From: Sphingomonadales bacterium
GTDB taxonomy: Bacteria; Pseudomonadota; Alphaproteobacteria; Sphingomonadales; Sphingomonadaceae
NCBI GenBank assembly: GCA_027488785.1
Contig: JAIYAY010000026.1
Coordinates: 124,001 to 188,000 of the forward strand
Reading direction: 5' to 3'
Length of the DNA: 64,000 nt
Below the pieces are notes generated by a model. It ran no database searches and was not told the DNA's origin. It saw nothing but the letters and a program-made list of their open reading frames with translations. Position numbers and translations under genes: made by a program. This document shows positions 9,366 through 17,851 of the stretch, in pieces (the stretch's first letter is position 1; every line of letters begins with the position of its first letter).

Positions 9366-9456
9366 TAATTTTGCGGCGAAATTGAGCCCAAAATTATATT
9401 GTACCTGACGACAATCGTGATTGCGGCGCGTTTCGGGGTCCGGCTATAGAAGCCAC

Positions 9457-10323
9457 ATGACCAGAAATATAACCGTTGCCGCGCTGCAACTGCCTTTGTC
9501 GGCAAAAGAAGCCGAAAACATAGATGCCGTGAGCGATCTTGCCTCGCAGGCAGCAAAGCTTGGTGCGCAAATCATCCTGCCGCCCGAACTGTTTTCAGGC
9601 CCCTATTTCTGCAAAACGCAGGAGGAAGCGCATTTCGCTCTCGCGCAGCCAGCGTCGGAGCATCCTGCGGTCAGGGCAATGGCTAAACTGGCCAAACGCC
9701 TTGGCGTTGCCATCCCCGCCAGCTTTTTTGAACGCGACGGATCACATTTCTACAACAGCATCGCCATGATCGACGCCAATGGCATAATCATGGGCGTGTA
9801 TCGCAAGAGCCACATTCCTGACGGCCCCGGCTATCAAGAGAAATATTATTTCCGCCCGGGCAATACTGGATTTAAGGTCTGGGACGTGTTCGGGACGCGC
9901 ATAGGTGTCGGCATATGCTGGGACCAATGGTACCCAGAATGCGCGCGGGCCATGGCGTTGATGGGCGCTGAGCTTTTATTCTACCCCACAGCCATCGGTG
10001 CAGAGCCGCAGGATGCGACATTGGACACACGGCACATGTGGCGGCGGGCAATGGTCGGCCATGCTGTATCGAACTGTATGCCTGTCATTGCGGCCAATAG
10101 GGTCGGTAGTGAAGACGACCATGGTCAGACGGCGCAAAAATTTTACGGCACCAGCTTCATCGCCAATGAGTGGGGCGATGTGGTCTGCGACCTGGACGAC
10201 GCCGAAACCGGTCTATTGGTATCAACTTTTGACTTAGACCAAACCCGCGCGCACCGCGCCAGCATGGGCTTCTTCCGAGACCGTCGCCCACAACTATACA
10301 GCCGCCTTGCCGAGGATATCTGA
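9457..10323 (+). CDS. aguB: N-carbamoylputrescine amidase
   Basis: Nitrilase-superfamily amidohydrolase that converts N-carbamoylputrescine to putrescine, CO2 and ammonia. The ATG at 9457 gives 288 residues; the frame extends further upstream without similarity. The catalytic triad is visible as Glu44 (LPPELFSGPYF), Lys117 (YRKSHIPDGPGYQEKYYF) and Cys154 (GICWDQWYPECARAM). The substrate is assigned from the family signature and the nearby aguA. Its end overlaps the start of folK. Confidence 0.9.
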   Translation: MTRNITVAALQLPLSAKEAENIDAVSDLASQAAKLGAQIILPPELFSGPYFCKTQEEAHFALAQPASEHPAVRAMAKLAKRLGVAIPASFFERDGSHFYNSIAMIDANGIIMGVYRKSHIPDGPGYQEKYYFRPGNTGFKVWDVFGTRIGVGICWDQWYPECARAMALMGAELLFYPTAIGAEPQDATLDTRHMWRRAMVGHAVSNCMPVIAANRVGSEDDHGQTAQKFYGTSFIANEWGDVVCDLDDAETGLLVSTFDLDQTRAHRASMGFFRDRRPQLYSRLAEDI

Positions 10324-10840
10324 TCTGTCGCATCTCTATCTCATTGGCATCGGTTCAAACCAGCCACATCCCGTCATTGGCACGCCGAACCGCATCATCC
10401 CGCAAGCGATAGCGGCTCTGGAGATGGATGACATTGATGTCTTCGCGCATTCCGCGACCATTCAATCAAACCCCATGGGGCCATCATCACGCCGTTTTGC
10501 CAATGCGGCGGCGGTAGTGGCGACCGAACTTGAACCGCCTGCACTGCTTGCCCGTTTGCATGAAGTAGAAAGCCATTTCGGACGCGTCCGTCGCGGCCAA
10601 AGCTGGCGCGCACGGGTGCTGGACCTCGACATTCTCTTATGGTCCGGCGGCATCTGGGCCGGCAGCAATCCTGAACTTTCCATCCCACATCCAGGCCTGC
10701 GTACGCGCGGTTTTGTCCTTACACCAGCCGCCATGGTTGCCCCAGATTGGCGCGACCCGGTGTCGGGTCTTAACATTCGTCATCTGCAATCGCGATTTAA
10801 CCGACCAAAGGCGCTTGACCAGTCCTCCCACCGCCATTAG
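10307..10840 (+). CDS. folK: 2-amino-4-hydroxy-6-hydroxymethyldihydropteridine pyrophosphokinase
   Basis: HPPK transfers pyrophosphate from ATP to 6-hydroxymethyl-dihydropterin in folate synthesis. Conserved elements are LIGIGSNQ near the N-terminus, the FANAA segment, RVLDLDILLW (metal-binding Asp pair) and LSIPHPGLRTRGFVLTP. The start is unclear. A TTG at 10307 lies inside aguB, while a CTG at 10325 just after the aguB stop, with GAGG upstream, would give the more typical N-terminus. No ATG is available. Confidence 0.88.
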   Translation: MPRISDLSHLYLIGIGSNQPHPVIGTPNRIIPQAIAALEMDDIDVFAHSATIQSNPMGPSSRRFANAAAVVATELEPPALLARLHEVESHFGRVRRGQSWRARVLDLDILLWSGGIWAGSNPELSIPHPGLRTRGFVLTPAAMVAPDWRDPVSGLNIRHLQSRFNRPKALDQSSHRH

Positions 10841-10853
10841 GGGGAGCGCTCTC

Positions 10854-10877
10854 CTTTGAACCCATAATGGTTCAAAG
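10854..10877 (+). terminator. hairpin between folK and tRNA-Lys
   Basis: A perfect 9-bp stem CTTTGAACC / GGTTCAAAG with a six-base loop, starting 14 bases after the folK stop and ending three bases before the tRNA. There is no T-run, so it may be a processing or attenuation structure, not an intrinsic terminator. Confidence 0.4.
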
Positions 10878-10880
10878 CGG

Positions 10881-10956
10881 GGGCCCTTAGCTCAGTCGGT
10901 AGAGCAACTGACTTTTAATCAGTAGGTCGCTGGTTCGAATCCAGCAGGGCTCACCA
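10881..10956 (+). tRNA. tRNA-Lys (UUU)
   Basis: A 76-base cloverleaf. Acceptor GGGCCCT pairs with AGGGCTC (one G-U), the D arm GCTC/GAGC and anticodon stem CTGA/TCAG are intact, the anticodon is TTT in the loop CTTTTAA, and the T arm has GGTTCGAATCC. The terminal CCA is encoded. Confidence 0.97.
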
Positions 10957-11005
10957 TATTTGGGGGAGTGGAACCCAGCCAGGTCCCGCCCCCACTACGA
11001 ATCCA

Positions 11006-11791
11006 TTAATGGCCGGTGAACACAGCTTTGCGCTTTTCCACGAAGGCGAGAGCGCCTTCCTTTGCATCGGCGGTGCTGCCAGCAATCCGTTGCCCTTCGG
11101 CTTCCGCGAGCAATTGTTCGGCGTAAGAGTTTTCCAATGCGGTGAGGATGTTTTTGCGCATCACCGCATATGCGACGGTCGGGCCGTTGGCGAGCCGGGT
11201 CGCCAGAGCGCGCGCTTCTGTCTGCAACGCTTCATCTTCGACGCATTTGTAGATCATACCCCAATCAGCCGCTTTTTCACCGCTGATTTTTTCACCGAGC
11301 AACATCATTTCTGTAGCGCGCGCTTTGCCAACCAAGCGTGGTAGCATCCACGATGCGCCTCCGTCAGGGACAAGGCCGATATTTACAAAAGCCTGAAGAA
11401 AATAACCGGATTTTCCAGCAATAACAAAATCGCCACATAGTCCGATAGAGCAGCCAACCCCAGCTGCAGCGCCGTTGATGGCCGTGACGATGGGCATATT
11501 CAAACGCGCGAGGTTCATCATCAGCGGGTTATAATGGCGCGTCAGTGCGATGTAGCTACCTTCCCCGCGGGTAACCGATCGATCACCGCGTGCGGAGAGA
11601 TCCGCGCCAGAACAAAAACCACGCCCCGCACCCGTAATGACAAGGCAACGGGCATCGCCAAGACCATTGGAAACGGCATCGTTTATTTCACCGGCCATTT
11701 CGAGCGAGCAAGCGTTCATGCGTTCAGGGCGGTTGAGGGTGATGGTTGCAATCTTGTCGGCAACATCCAAAGTGATCGTTTCATAAGTCAT
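11006..11791 (-). CDS. enoyl-CoA hydratase/isomerase family protein
   Basis: 261 residues of the crotonase fold. The ATG at 11791, with GGAGGAGGG upstream, begins MTYETITLDVADKIATITLNRPERMNA. The oxyanion-hole segments are FCSGADLSARGD and GAAAGVGCSIGLCGDF. LVPDGGASWMLPRLVGKARA is typical of the PaaG-like subgroup. The classical catalytic Glu pair is not obvious, so hydration versus isomerisation is undecided. It is the last gene of the minus-strand acyl-CoA operon, 43 bases after the preceding dehydrogenase. A longer upstream frame lacks similarity. Confidence 0.85.
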   Translation of the reverse strand: MTYETITLDVADKIATITLNRPERMNACSLEMAGEINDAVSNGLGDARCLVITGAGRGFCSGADLSARGDRSVTRGEGSYIALTRHYNPLMMNLARLNMPIVTAINGAAAGVGCSIGLCGDFVIAGKSGYFLQAFVNIGLVPDGGASWMLPRLVGKARATEMMLLGEKISGEKAADWGMIYKCVEDEALQTEARALATRLANGPTVAYAVMRKNILTALENSYAEQLLAEAEGQRIAGSTADAKEGALAFVEKRKAVFTGH

Positions 11792-11834
11792 TATATGGCG
11801 CCCTCCTCCGGCGTTCGTCTTTCTGTCGGCTAAT

Positions 11835-13001
11835 TCAGTCGCGCGTTCCAAGCAAGTCTCGTGCGACCACCCAATTGTGAATTTCGCTTGGCCCATCATA
11901 AATGCGCATTGTCCGTAATTTGTTGGAAAGCAGATACAGGGGCATTTCACGCGACATCCCCATGCCGCCAAACATCTGCATCGCATGATCGACAATCTCA
12001 TAGGCAGTTTCGGTACAATAGGATTTGATCATCGAAATTTCTTGCCTGGTGTCACGCCCTTCATCCATTTTCCATGCACAATCATATGTCATCAAACGCA
12101 TGGCATGAATCCGCGTGGCGGCATCAGAAACCCAATTTTGTACTGTTTGGCGTGACGATAAAGCTTTGCCAAAGGTCACACGTTGCGGCGCATACTCGAT
12201 CATCATATCAAGCGCGCGCTGCGCCATCCCAATTGACCAAGATGCCATTTCTATTCTTCTGGTGCCCAACCGGACTTGCATAGGCAAAAACCCCTGTCCG
12301 CGTTTGCCGAGCAGTTTCCAGCCTGGGACGCGGCAATCGTCGAGCGCAATTTCATAGGTCGCCGTGCCGTCGATCATCGGAATTTTGCGCAAGACATTGA
12401 AACCCGGCGTTTCGCGGTCAACCAGAAATGCCGACATGCCATTTCGGCCTTCGGCATTTTTGTCCGTCACAGCCATCAATATGGTAAAATCGGCCTCATC
12501 CGCCTTTGTGATCCAGATTTTACGCCCATTGATGATCCAGTCGTCGCCATCCTGAACTGCGCTGGTCTTCATCAATTGCGGGTCAGCTCCAGCACCCGGC
12601 TCCGATATCCCAATGGCAGATATCGTCTCGCCGCGCACATAAGGCGCCAGATAATGTTCACGCTGCTTTGCATCGGCCGCCGCCATCATCATGCGCAAAT
12701 TGGGCGAATCTGGCGGGATTGTGTAAGGCGTAACGGTCCGTCCAAGTTCTTCGCCAACACCAACCATGGCGACCATCGGCAGGTTCATCCCGCCTACTTC
12801 CTCTGGCGCATCTAGTCCCCACAGCCCCAAATCCTTCGATACAAGATCGACACGCGCCTGTTCTTCTTTGGTCAGATAACTGCCTTTACCCGCGGTCTCG
12901 CGCGTCAGCACGTCGCTTTCCAGCGGCATAAGTTGGGCGTCCACAAATTTGCGGACAAGATCTTTGAGCATCTGATGCTCTTCAGCGAGTGCGAAATTCA
13001 T
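11835..13001 (-). CDS. acyl-CoA dehydrogenase (catalytic Asp type)
   Basis: FAD enzyme of 388 residues that oxidises acyl-CoA thioesters at the alpha-beta bond. GISEPGAGADPQ and WIINGRKIWITKADEADFTI mark the middle domain, and MQMFGGMGMS the C-terminal helical domain. Where most family members have YEGT with catalytic Glu, this has IYDGPSEIHNWVVARDLLG. An Asp base there resembles the ACAD10/11-type branch. It lies 15 bases downstream of the next dehydrogenase gene in the same operon. The substrate is unknown. Confidence 0.9.
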   Translation of the reverse strand: MNFALAEEHQMLKDLVRKFVDAQLMPLESDVLTRETAGKGSYLTKEEQARVDLVSKDLGLWGLDAPEEVGGMNLPMVAMVGVGEELGRTVTPYTIPPDSPNLRMMMAAADAKQREHYLAPYVRGETISAIGISEPGAGADPQLMKTSAVQDGDDWIINGRKIWITKADEADFTILMAVTDKNAEGRNGMSAFLVDRETPGFNVLRKIPMIDGTATYEIALDDCRVPGWKLLGKRGQGFLPMQVRLGTRRIEMASWSIGMAQRALDMMIEYAPQRVTFGKALSSRQTVQNWVSDAATRIHAMRLMTYDCAWKMDEGRDTRQEISMIKSYCTETAYEIVDHAMQMFGGMGMSREMPLYLLSNKLRTMRIYDGPSEIHNWVVARDLLGTRD

Positions 13002-13016
13002 GGGTGTATCCTCACG

Positions 13017-14192
13017 TTAATAGCTGCGCGGAAGGCCGAGAACATGCTCGGCAAGATAGCTGAGGATCAGGTTGGTGCTGATCGGGGCAACGGTGTAAAG
13101 GCGTGCTTCACGGAACTTGCGTTCGACGTCATATTCTTCAGCAAAGCCAAAGCCACCGTGCGTTTGTACGCACATGTCAGCGGCGGCCCAGCTGGCTTCT
13201 GACGCAAGAAGCTTGGCCATATTCGCCTCTGCGCCCGGGTTACCTCCAGCGTCAAATACCTGAGCGGCATGATGCACCATCAATTCCGCTGCACACATTT
13301 GTGCGTAGCAGCGCGCGATCGGAAATTGCACACCTTGGTTTTGGCCGATGGCGCGACCAAACACATTGCGCTCGCTGGCATAATCGCTGGCCTTTTTGAT
13401 GAACCATTTGGCATCACCAATGCATTCGGCGGCAATGAGGATACGCTCGGCATTCATACCCGACAGGATGTAACGGAAACCTTTACCTTCTTCGCCAACC
13501 AAGGCTGAAGCAGGGATCCGCATATCGTCAAAGAAGACTTCGGTTGTTGAGTGGTTCATCATCGTGCGGATCGGCTTGATCGTCATGCCCCCACCCGCTT
13601 CCGATTTAGGGCCAACCACTTTGCGCATGTCGACCAAGAAGATGGAGAGCCCTTCGGTCTTACTCGCCACTTCTTCACGCGGGGTCGTGCGTGCTAGCAA
13701 CATCATCAGGTCGGAATATTCCGCACGACTGGTCCAGATCTTCTGGCCATTGATGACATAGTCGTCACCGTCCCGCACAGCCACAGTCCGCAAGGAAAGC
13801 GTGTCGGTGCCGCTGGTTGGTTCAGATACGCCAAAGGCCTGCAGGCGCAGCTCCCCTGTCGCGATACGTGGCAGATATTCCTGCTTCTGTTCTTCGCTGC
13901 CATATTTTAACAACGTGTTCATGATGTACATCTGTGCATGTGCCGAAGCGCCGTTGCAGCCTGCTGCCTGAATTTCTTCCATGATCACCGCTGCGGCATC
14001 AAGCTTAAGCCCCGAACCGCCATAGACTTCCGGAATCAGTGCAGCGAGAAACCCTGCTTTGGTCAGTGCATCCACAAATTCAGCGGGATACGCACGTTCC
14101 TGGTCTTTTTTCCGCCAATATTCGCCAGGAAATTCCGCGCATAATGCCTGCACCGCACGGCGTATTTCGCTGATATCTGGGCTTTCAGGCAT
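13017..14192 (-). CDS. acyl-CoA dehydrogenase (IVD-like Glu position)
   Basis: 391 residues from the ATG at 14192, preceded by AAAGGAA; the open frame continues upstream without similarity. GVSEPTSGTDTLSLRT and YVINGQKIWTSRAEYSDLM identify the flavin/substrate region, and QTHGGFGFAEEYDVERKFREARLY the C-terminal domain. The usual YEGT is replaced by TVAPISTNLILSYL, without Glu. Instead GMNAERILIAAECIG aligns with the segment that carries the base Glu in isovaleryl-CoA dehydrogenase. The gene overlaps the hydratase gene by eight bases. Confidence 0.9.
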   Translation of the reverse strand: MPESPDISEIRRAVQALCAEFPGEYWRKKDQERAYPAEFVDALTKAGFLAALIPEVYGGSGLKLDAAAVIMEEIQAAGCNGASAHAQMYIMNTLLKYGSEEQKQEYLPRIATGELRLQAFGVSEPTSGTDTLSLRTVAVRDGDDYVINGQKIWTSRAEYSDLMMLLARTTPREEVASKTEGLSIFLVDMRKVVGPKSEAGGGMTIKPIRTMMNHSTTEVFFDDMRIPASALVGEEGKGFRYILSGMNAERILIAAECIGDAKWFIKKASDYASERNVFGRAIGQNQGVQFPIARCYAQMCAAELMVHHAAQVFDAGGNPGAEANMAKLLASEASWAAADMCVQTHGGFGFAEEYDVERKFREARLYTVAPISTNLILSYLAEHVLGLPRSY

Positions 14193-15051
14193 TTGGTTGT
14201 TTCCTTTGCGCGGTTGCCGCTGTGACTTGCCGACCATCGGCGGCAAAGGCGGCCATTTCGATTTCATCCCCCGATTCACGCATCACAAGATGCAAGGCCT
14301 CGCCACAGATTGCCGGCGACAGTCCCCGAAAGGAAAAATGTGCCAACGCATTATCGCCAAATTCCCGTCGCGCCAAATCTAGTAACAATGTCGCCGTCAA
14401 CGGGCCGTGGACAACAAGCCCGCGATAGCGCTCTTCGACTTGGGTATAAGGTAGATCATAATGGATGCGGTGGCTGTTAAACGTCAGCGCGGAGAAGCGG
14501 AATAAAAGTGGTTCGGTTGGTACGAGCATGCGGTGCTTGCTCCAACCCTCTGCATCGAAGCTTCCCATAGCATTTACAGGCGGTGAAAAAGCTGCGTCAG
14601 GCGCGGCGGCTTCACGATAAACAATGCTCTGCACCTCGCGAACTGCAATGCCTGGCTCGCCAAAAGTTTCATGCGCCACATCGACAAACACCAGTTGGCC
14701 GGAACCGCCTGATTTTTCGGTGATGGATTGGACGCGCGACGTGCGGGTAACGGCTTCCCCCATCTGCAGGGGAGCAAAAAAATCGACTTTGCTGGATGCC
14801 CACATCCGGCGGGGCAACGGTACCGGCGGAAGGAAGCTCTCCGGCCCATCATCACGCGTTGGATGGCCGTCCGGACCAAGTTGCGCTGTCGCAGCATCCG
14901 GCACACAAAGGCACCAATGGAGTCCCTGCGGCACATTGCCATTACTCGGCGCATCACGATCAAGGGTGGCAAGCCAGCGTGCTGCCAGACCACTGTCGAT
15001 GCGATCTGTCCGCACTTCCTCGCGTCCAATCCAAGCGTCCCAAACACCCAT
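14185..15051 (-). CDS. mesaconyl-C4-CoA hydratase-like (FAS1-type dehydratase, HTD2 family)
   Basis: 288 residues with a double hot-dog architecture. The N-terminal FAS1-like dehydratase domain covers about residues 1-140. The C-terminal MaoC-like domain carries the hydratase-2 signature FRFSALTFNSHRIHYDLPYTQ, with catalytic Asp/His equivalents. In Chloroflexus this family provides mesaconyl-C4-CoA hydratase (Meh), and others hydrate itaconyl-CoA. Placement beside Mcd-like and Mct-like genes favours mesaconyl-C4-CoA to citramalyl-CoA. The ATG at 15051 overlaps the upstream stop (ATGA); the preceding in-frame TTG is ignored. Confidence 0.7.
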   Translation of the reverse strand: MGVWDAWIGREEVRTDRIDSGLAARWLATLDRDAPSNGNVPQGLHWCLCVPDAATAQLGPDGHPTRDDGPESFLPPVPLPRRMWASSKVDFFAPLQMGEAVTRTSRVQSITEKSGGSGQLVFVDVAHETFGEPGIAVREVQSIVYREAAAPDAAFSPPVNAMGSFDAEGWSKHRMLVPTEPLLFRFSALTFNSHRIHYDLPYTQVEERYRGLVVHGPLTATLLLDLARREFGDNALAHFSFRGLSPAICGEALHLVMRESGDEIEMAAFAADGRQVTAATAQRKQPNA

Positions 15052-16640
15052 CAATTGCGACCTCCGGTCAAACCCTTGGCGATTATCTGCGCCTGAATTT
15101 CGGCAGCGCCTTCAAAGATATTCAAGATCCGCGCATCGCACAAAACACGGCTGATTTCATATTCAAGCGCATAGCCATTGCCACCATGGATTTGTAACGC
15201 AGCATCAGCATTGCTCCACGCCGCGCGTGCAGCCAGAAGCTTTGCCATGCCCGCCTCAATGTCGCAGCGTTTACCAGAATCTTTGGCTCGTGCTGCTGCG
15301 TATGTCAGCTCACGGGTCATCACGAAATCAGCCGCGCTCATAGCAATCTTGTCCGCTACGCGCGGGAACCCGATGATGGCCTTGCCAAACTGCTTGCGGT
15401 TTACCGCATAATCCAGACCCAGCTCTAATGCCCGTTTGGCAACACCAACGGCGCGCGCTGCGGTCTGGATACGTGCGCCTTCGAATGTGCGCATCAACTG
15501 CTTAAAGCCCTGCCCCTCTTCGCCGCCCAACAAAGCATCGGCAGGGGCAACCATGCCATCGAATTGCAACGCATATTCGCGCATGCCGCGATAGCCCAGC
15601 ACTTCGATTTCGCTGCCGGTCATCCCTGACGCCGGAAACGGGTCACTATCTGTTCCGCGCGGTTTGGGGACAAGCAGCATCGACAGCCCAGCATAGCCTT
15701 TCGTATCAGGCAAAGTGCGCAGTAGCATCGTCATCAGATCGGAACGGCTGCCATGCGTGATCCATGTTTTGGCGCCATCGATCTTCCATCCGTCATCGGT
15801 CAGTTGCGCCCGGGTTTGCAACGCGCCGAGGTCAGACCCCGTGTCGGGTTCCGTAAACACGGCAGTCGGTAAAACTTCTCCGCTGGCGATTTTCGGCAGC
15901 CAATACGCCTTTTGCGCTTCTGTGCCGCCCATGGAAATCAATTCACCAGCGATTTCAGACCGTGTGCTCAGCGAACCCGCCCCGATCCAGCCACGCGAGA
16001 GCTCTTCGGTTATCACACACATGACCAACTTGGATAAACCAAGCCCACCATATTCGGCAGGAATACAGACGCCGAAAGTGCCAAGCGCGGCCATCGCCGA
16101 AATCGTGTCATCGGGGATCAAATCATTGGCCAAATGCCAACGGTGCGCGTGCGGCAAAATCTCGCTGTTCGTAAACCGACGATATTGATCGCGAATGGCG
16201 TCAAGCTCCGCATCATGAAGGCTTTCGCTCGGCATTGCACCTGACGCCATCGCGTGCGCAACATCGAAGCGCACCGCAGCATGATCTGCACACAATATAT
16301 GTTCGCAACGTGCGGCCAGCAACGCAGCCTGTTGCGAAACGCCAAGATCAACGGGACGGAATATTTCATTCTGTCCCATCGGCAATCCGCCAGTCAATTG
16401 CCCAAGCGTTTCGGCAAAAATCAGCGTCGCGATCTGTTGATCAAGTTCGGTTCCTCCATTATGCAGGCGAAGCCAATCAGCTACTGCTTCAAGCGCAGCA
16501 ACGCTTGTAGCAATCCACGAAAAGCCGTGGGCCGCACGTTGGTCGGCGTCCATCGACCGCACATTTACACGGTCGGAAAGCACCGCCTCCGCCGCATCGC
16601 GGTAGCCCTCAGCAGCTTCGAGAGCGGCCGCAAAACTCAT
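15051..16640 (-). CDS. (2S)-methylsuccinyl-CoA dehydrogenase-like acyl-CoA dehydrogenase
   Basis: 529 residues, about 140 longer than ordinary acyl-CoA dehydrogenases because of an Ala-rich helical N-terminal extension (residues ~1-145). The dehydrogenase core has TAVFTEPDTGSDLGALQTR, KTWITHGSRSDLMTMLLRT, FPASGMTGSEIEVLGYRGMREY, RIQTAARAVGVA and the catalytic IFEGAAEIQAQIIA. From memory, the extension and the GMTG-EIEVLGYRGM-EY segment are hallmarks of Mcd of the ethylmalonyl-CoA pathway, which oxidises methylsuccinyl-CoA to mesaconyl-CoA. The start overlaps the thiolase stop (ATGA). The substrate assignment is inference. Confidence 0.75.
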   Translation of the reverse strand: MSFAAALEAAEGYRDAAEAVLSDRVNVRSMDADQRAAHGFSWIATSVAALEAVADWLRLHNGGTELDQQIATLIFAETLGQLTGGLPMGQNEIFRPVDLGVSQQAALLAARCEHILCADHAAVRFDVAHAMASGAMPSESLHDAELDAIRDQYRRFTNSEILPHAHRWHLANDLIPDDTISAMAALGTFGVCIPAEYGGLGLSKLVMCVITEELSRGWIGAGSLSTRSEIAGELISMGGTEAQKAYWLPKIASGEVLPTAVFTEPDTGSDLGALQTRAQLTDDGWKIDGAKTWITHGSRSDLMTMLLRTLPDTKGYAGLSMLLVPKPRGTDSDPFPASGMTGSEIEVLGYRGMREYALQFDGMVAPADALLGGEEGQGFKQLMRTFEGARIQTAARAVGVAKRALELGLDYAVNRKQFGKAIIGFPRVADKIAMSAADFVMTRELTYAAARAKDSGKRCDIEAGMAKLLAARAAWSNADAALQIHGGNGYALEYEISRVLCDARILNIFEGAAEIQAQIIAKGLTGGRN

Positions 16641-17851
16641 GCGCGCTCAAACACCGCCGCAATACCCTGACCACCGCCAATGCACATTGTTTCAAGCCCG
16701 AAACGGACATCCCGGCGATGCATTTCGCGGGTCAAGTTCGCCAATATCCGACCGCCGGTGGCACCAATGGGGTGGCCAAGCGAAATACCGGAACCGTTGA
16801 CGTTGAGCATGTCATGACGACTGTCATCATCCGACCAGCCCCAGCCCTTGAGACAAGCCAAAACTTGTGGCGCAAACGCCTCGTTCAGCTCGACAAGACC
16901 GATGTCGTTCCAGCTCAGGCCATTGCGTGCGAATAGGCGTTCTGTGGCAGGAACAGGGCCATAACCCATATGTGACGGCTCATAGCCAGCCGCTGCCCAG
17001 CTATGGAAATAGGCAGTCGGTTCAAGTCCGAGTTCTTCCAGCCTATCCTCCGCAACAACAAGACAAGCGGCGCCTGCGTCATTTTGTTGGCTCGCATTGC
17101 CAGCCGTGACGACGCCGCCTTCCAGCGGCCTTAATGCAGCCATCGTCTCAAGCGTCGCGTCAGCGCGATAGCCTTCGTCATGATCAAAGACGATTGGATC
17201 GCCTTTCCTTTGCGCGATGCTCACAGGCACCAATTCATCGTCAAACAGACCATTTGCCCATGCCGCCGCCGCGCGCTGGTGCGATCGGGCCGCATACGCG
17301 TCACACGCTTCGCGGCTGATGTTATGGTCCTTGGCCAGATTTTCGGCTGTTTCAATCATACCGGTAATCACACCAAAGCGTTCAACCGGCTGGCTCATCA
17401 CGCGTCCCCGGGTTAACCGGTCATGTAAAGTAAGATTGCCTGCCCGAACGCCTTTACGGATATCGGTCGTGTAGTGCTCGACGTTGGACATGCTTTCGCA
17501 GCCACCCGCAACCACTACATCGCTAACGCCCGTTTGAACCATCATTGCAGCATTCACAATTGCTTGTAGGCCAGATCCACAACGACGGTCGACTTGATAA
17601 CCAGGAACCTCAATCGGAAGTCCCGCCGCAAGCCACGCCCAATGTCCAATGCACGGTGCTTCTCCGTTGCCATAGCCTTGGGCAAATACCACGTCGTCCA
17701 CGCGGGTCGGATCTATCTTTGTCCGCTCAATCAGTGCCTTGAGGATGATACCACCCAAGTCACCTGCGTTGAGTGAAGATAAAGCACCGCCAAATTTGCC
17801 GACGGGCGTGCGGATGGGGGCGACGATAGCGGCACGGCGAAGCTTATTCAT
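16637..17851 (-). CDS. acetyl-CoA acetyltransferase (thiolase family)
   Basis: 404 residues of a degradative-type thiolase. The acylated nucleophile is Cys91 in DRRCGSGLQAI. GNASQQNDAGAA, HPIGATGGRI (catalytic His) and the C-terminal CIGGGQGIA (proton-transfer Cys) are all present. It probably cleaves a 3-ketoacyl-CoA produced by the neighbouring dehydrogenases and hydratases, releasing acetyl-CoA or propionyl-CoA. It overlaps both neighbours by four bases, so it is tightly coupled to the Mct-like and Mcd-like genes. The chain specificity cannot be read from sequence. Confidence 0.92.
   Translation of the reverse strand: MNKLRRAAIVAPIRTPVGKFGGALSSLNAGDLGGIILKALIERTKIDPTRVDDVVFAQGYGNGEAPCIGHWAWLAAGLPIEVPGYQVDRRCGSGLQAIVNAAMMVQTGVSDVVVAGGCESMSNVEHYTTDIRKGVRAGNLTLHDRLTRGRVMSQPVERFGVITGMIETAENLAKDHNISREACDAYAARSHQRAAAAWANGLFDDELVPVSIAQRKGDPIVFDHDEGYRADATLETMAALRPLEGGVVTAGNASQQNDAGAACLVVAEDRLEELGLEPTAYFHSWAAAGYEPSHMGYGPVPATERLFARNGLSWNDIGLVELNEAFAPQVLACLKGWGWSDDDSRHDMLNVNGSGISLGHPIGATGGRILANLTREMHRRDVRFGLETMCIGGGQGIAAVFERA

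Noticed and set aside
10957-11005. G-rich/C-rich pairing after tRNA-Lys as a terminator
   Set aside because: The pairing is imperfect and no T-run follows.
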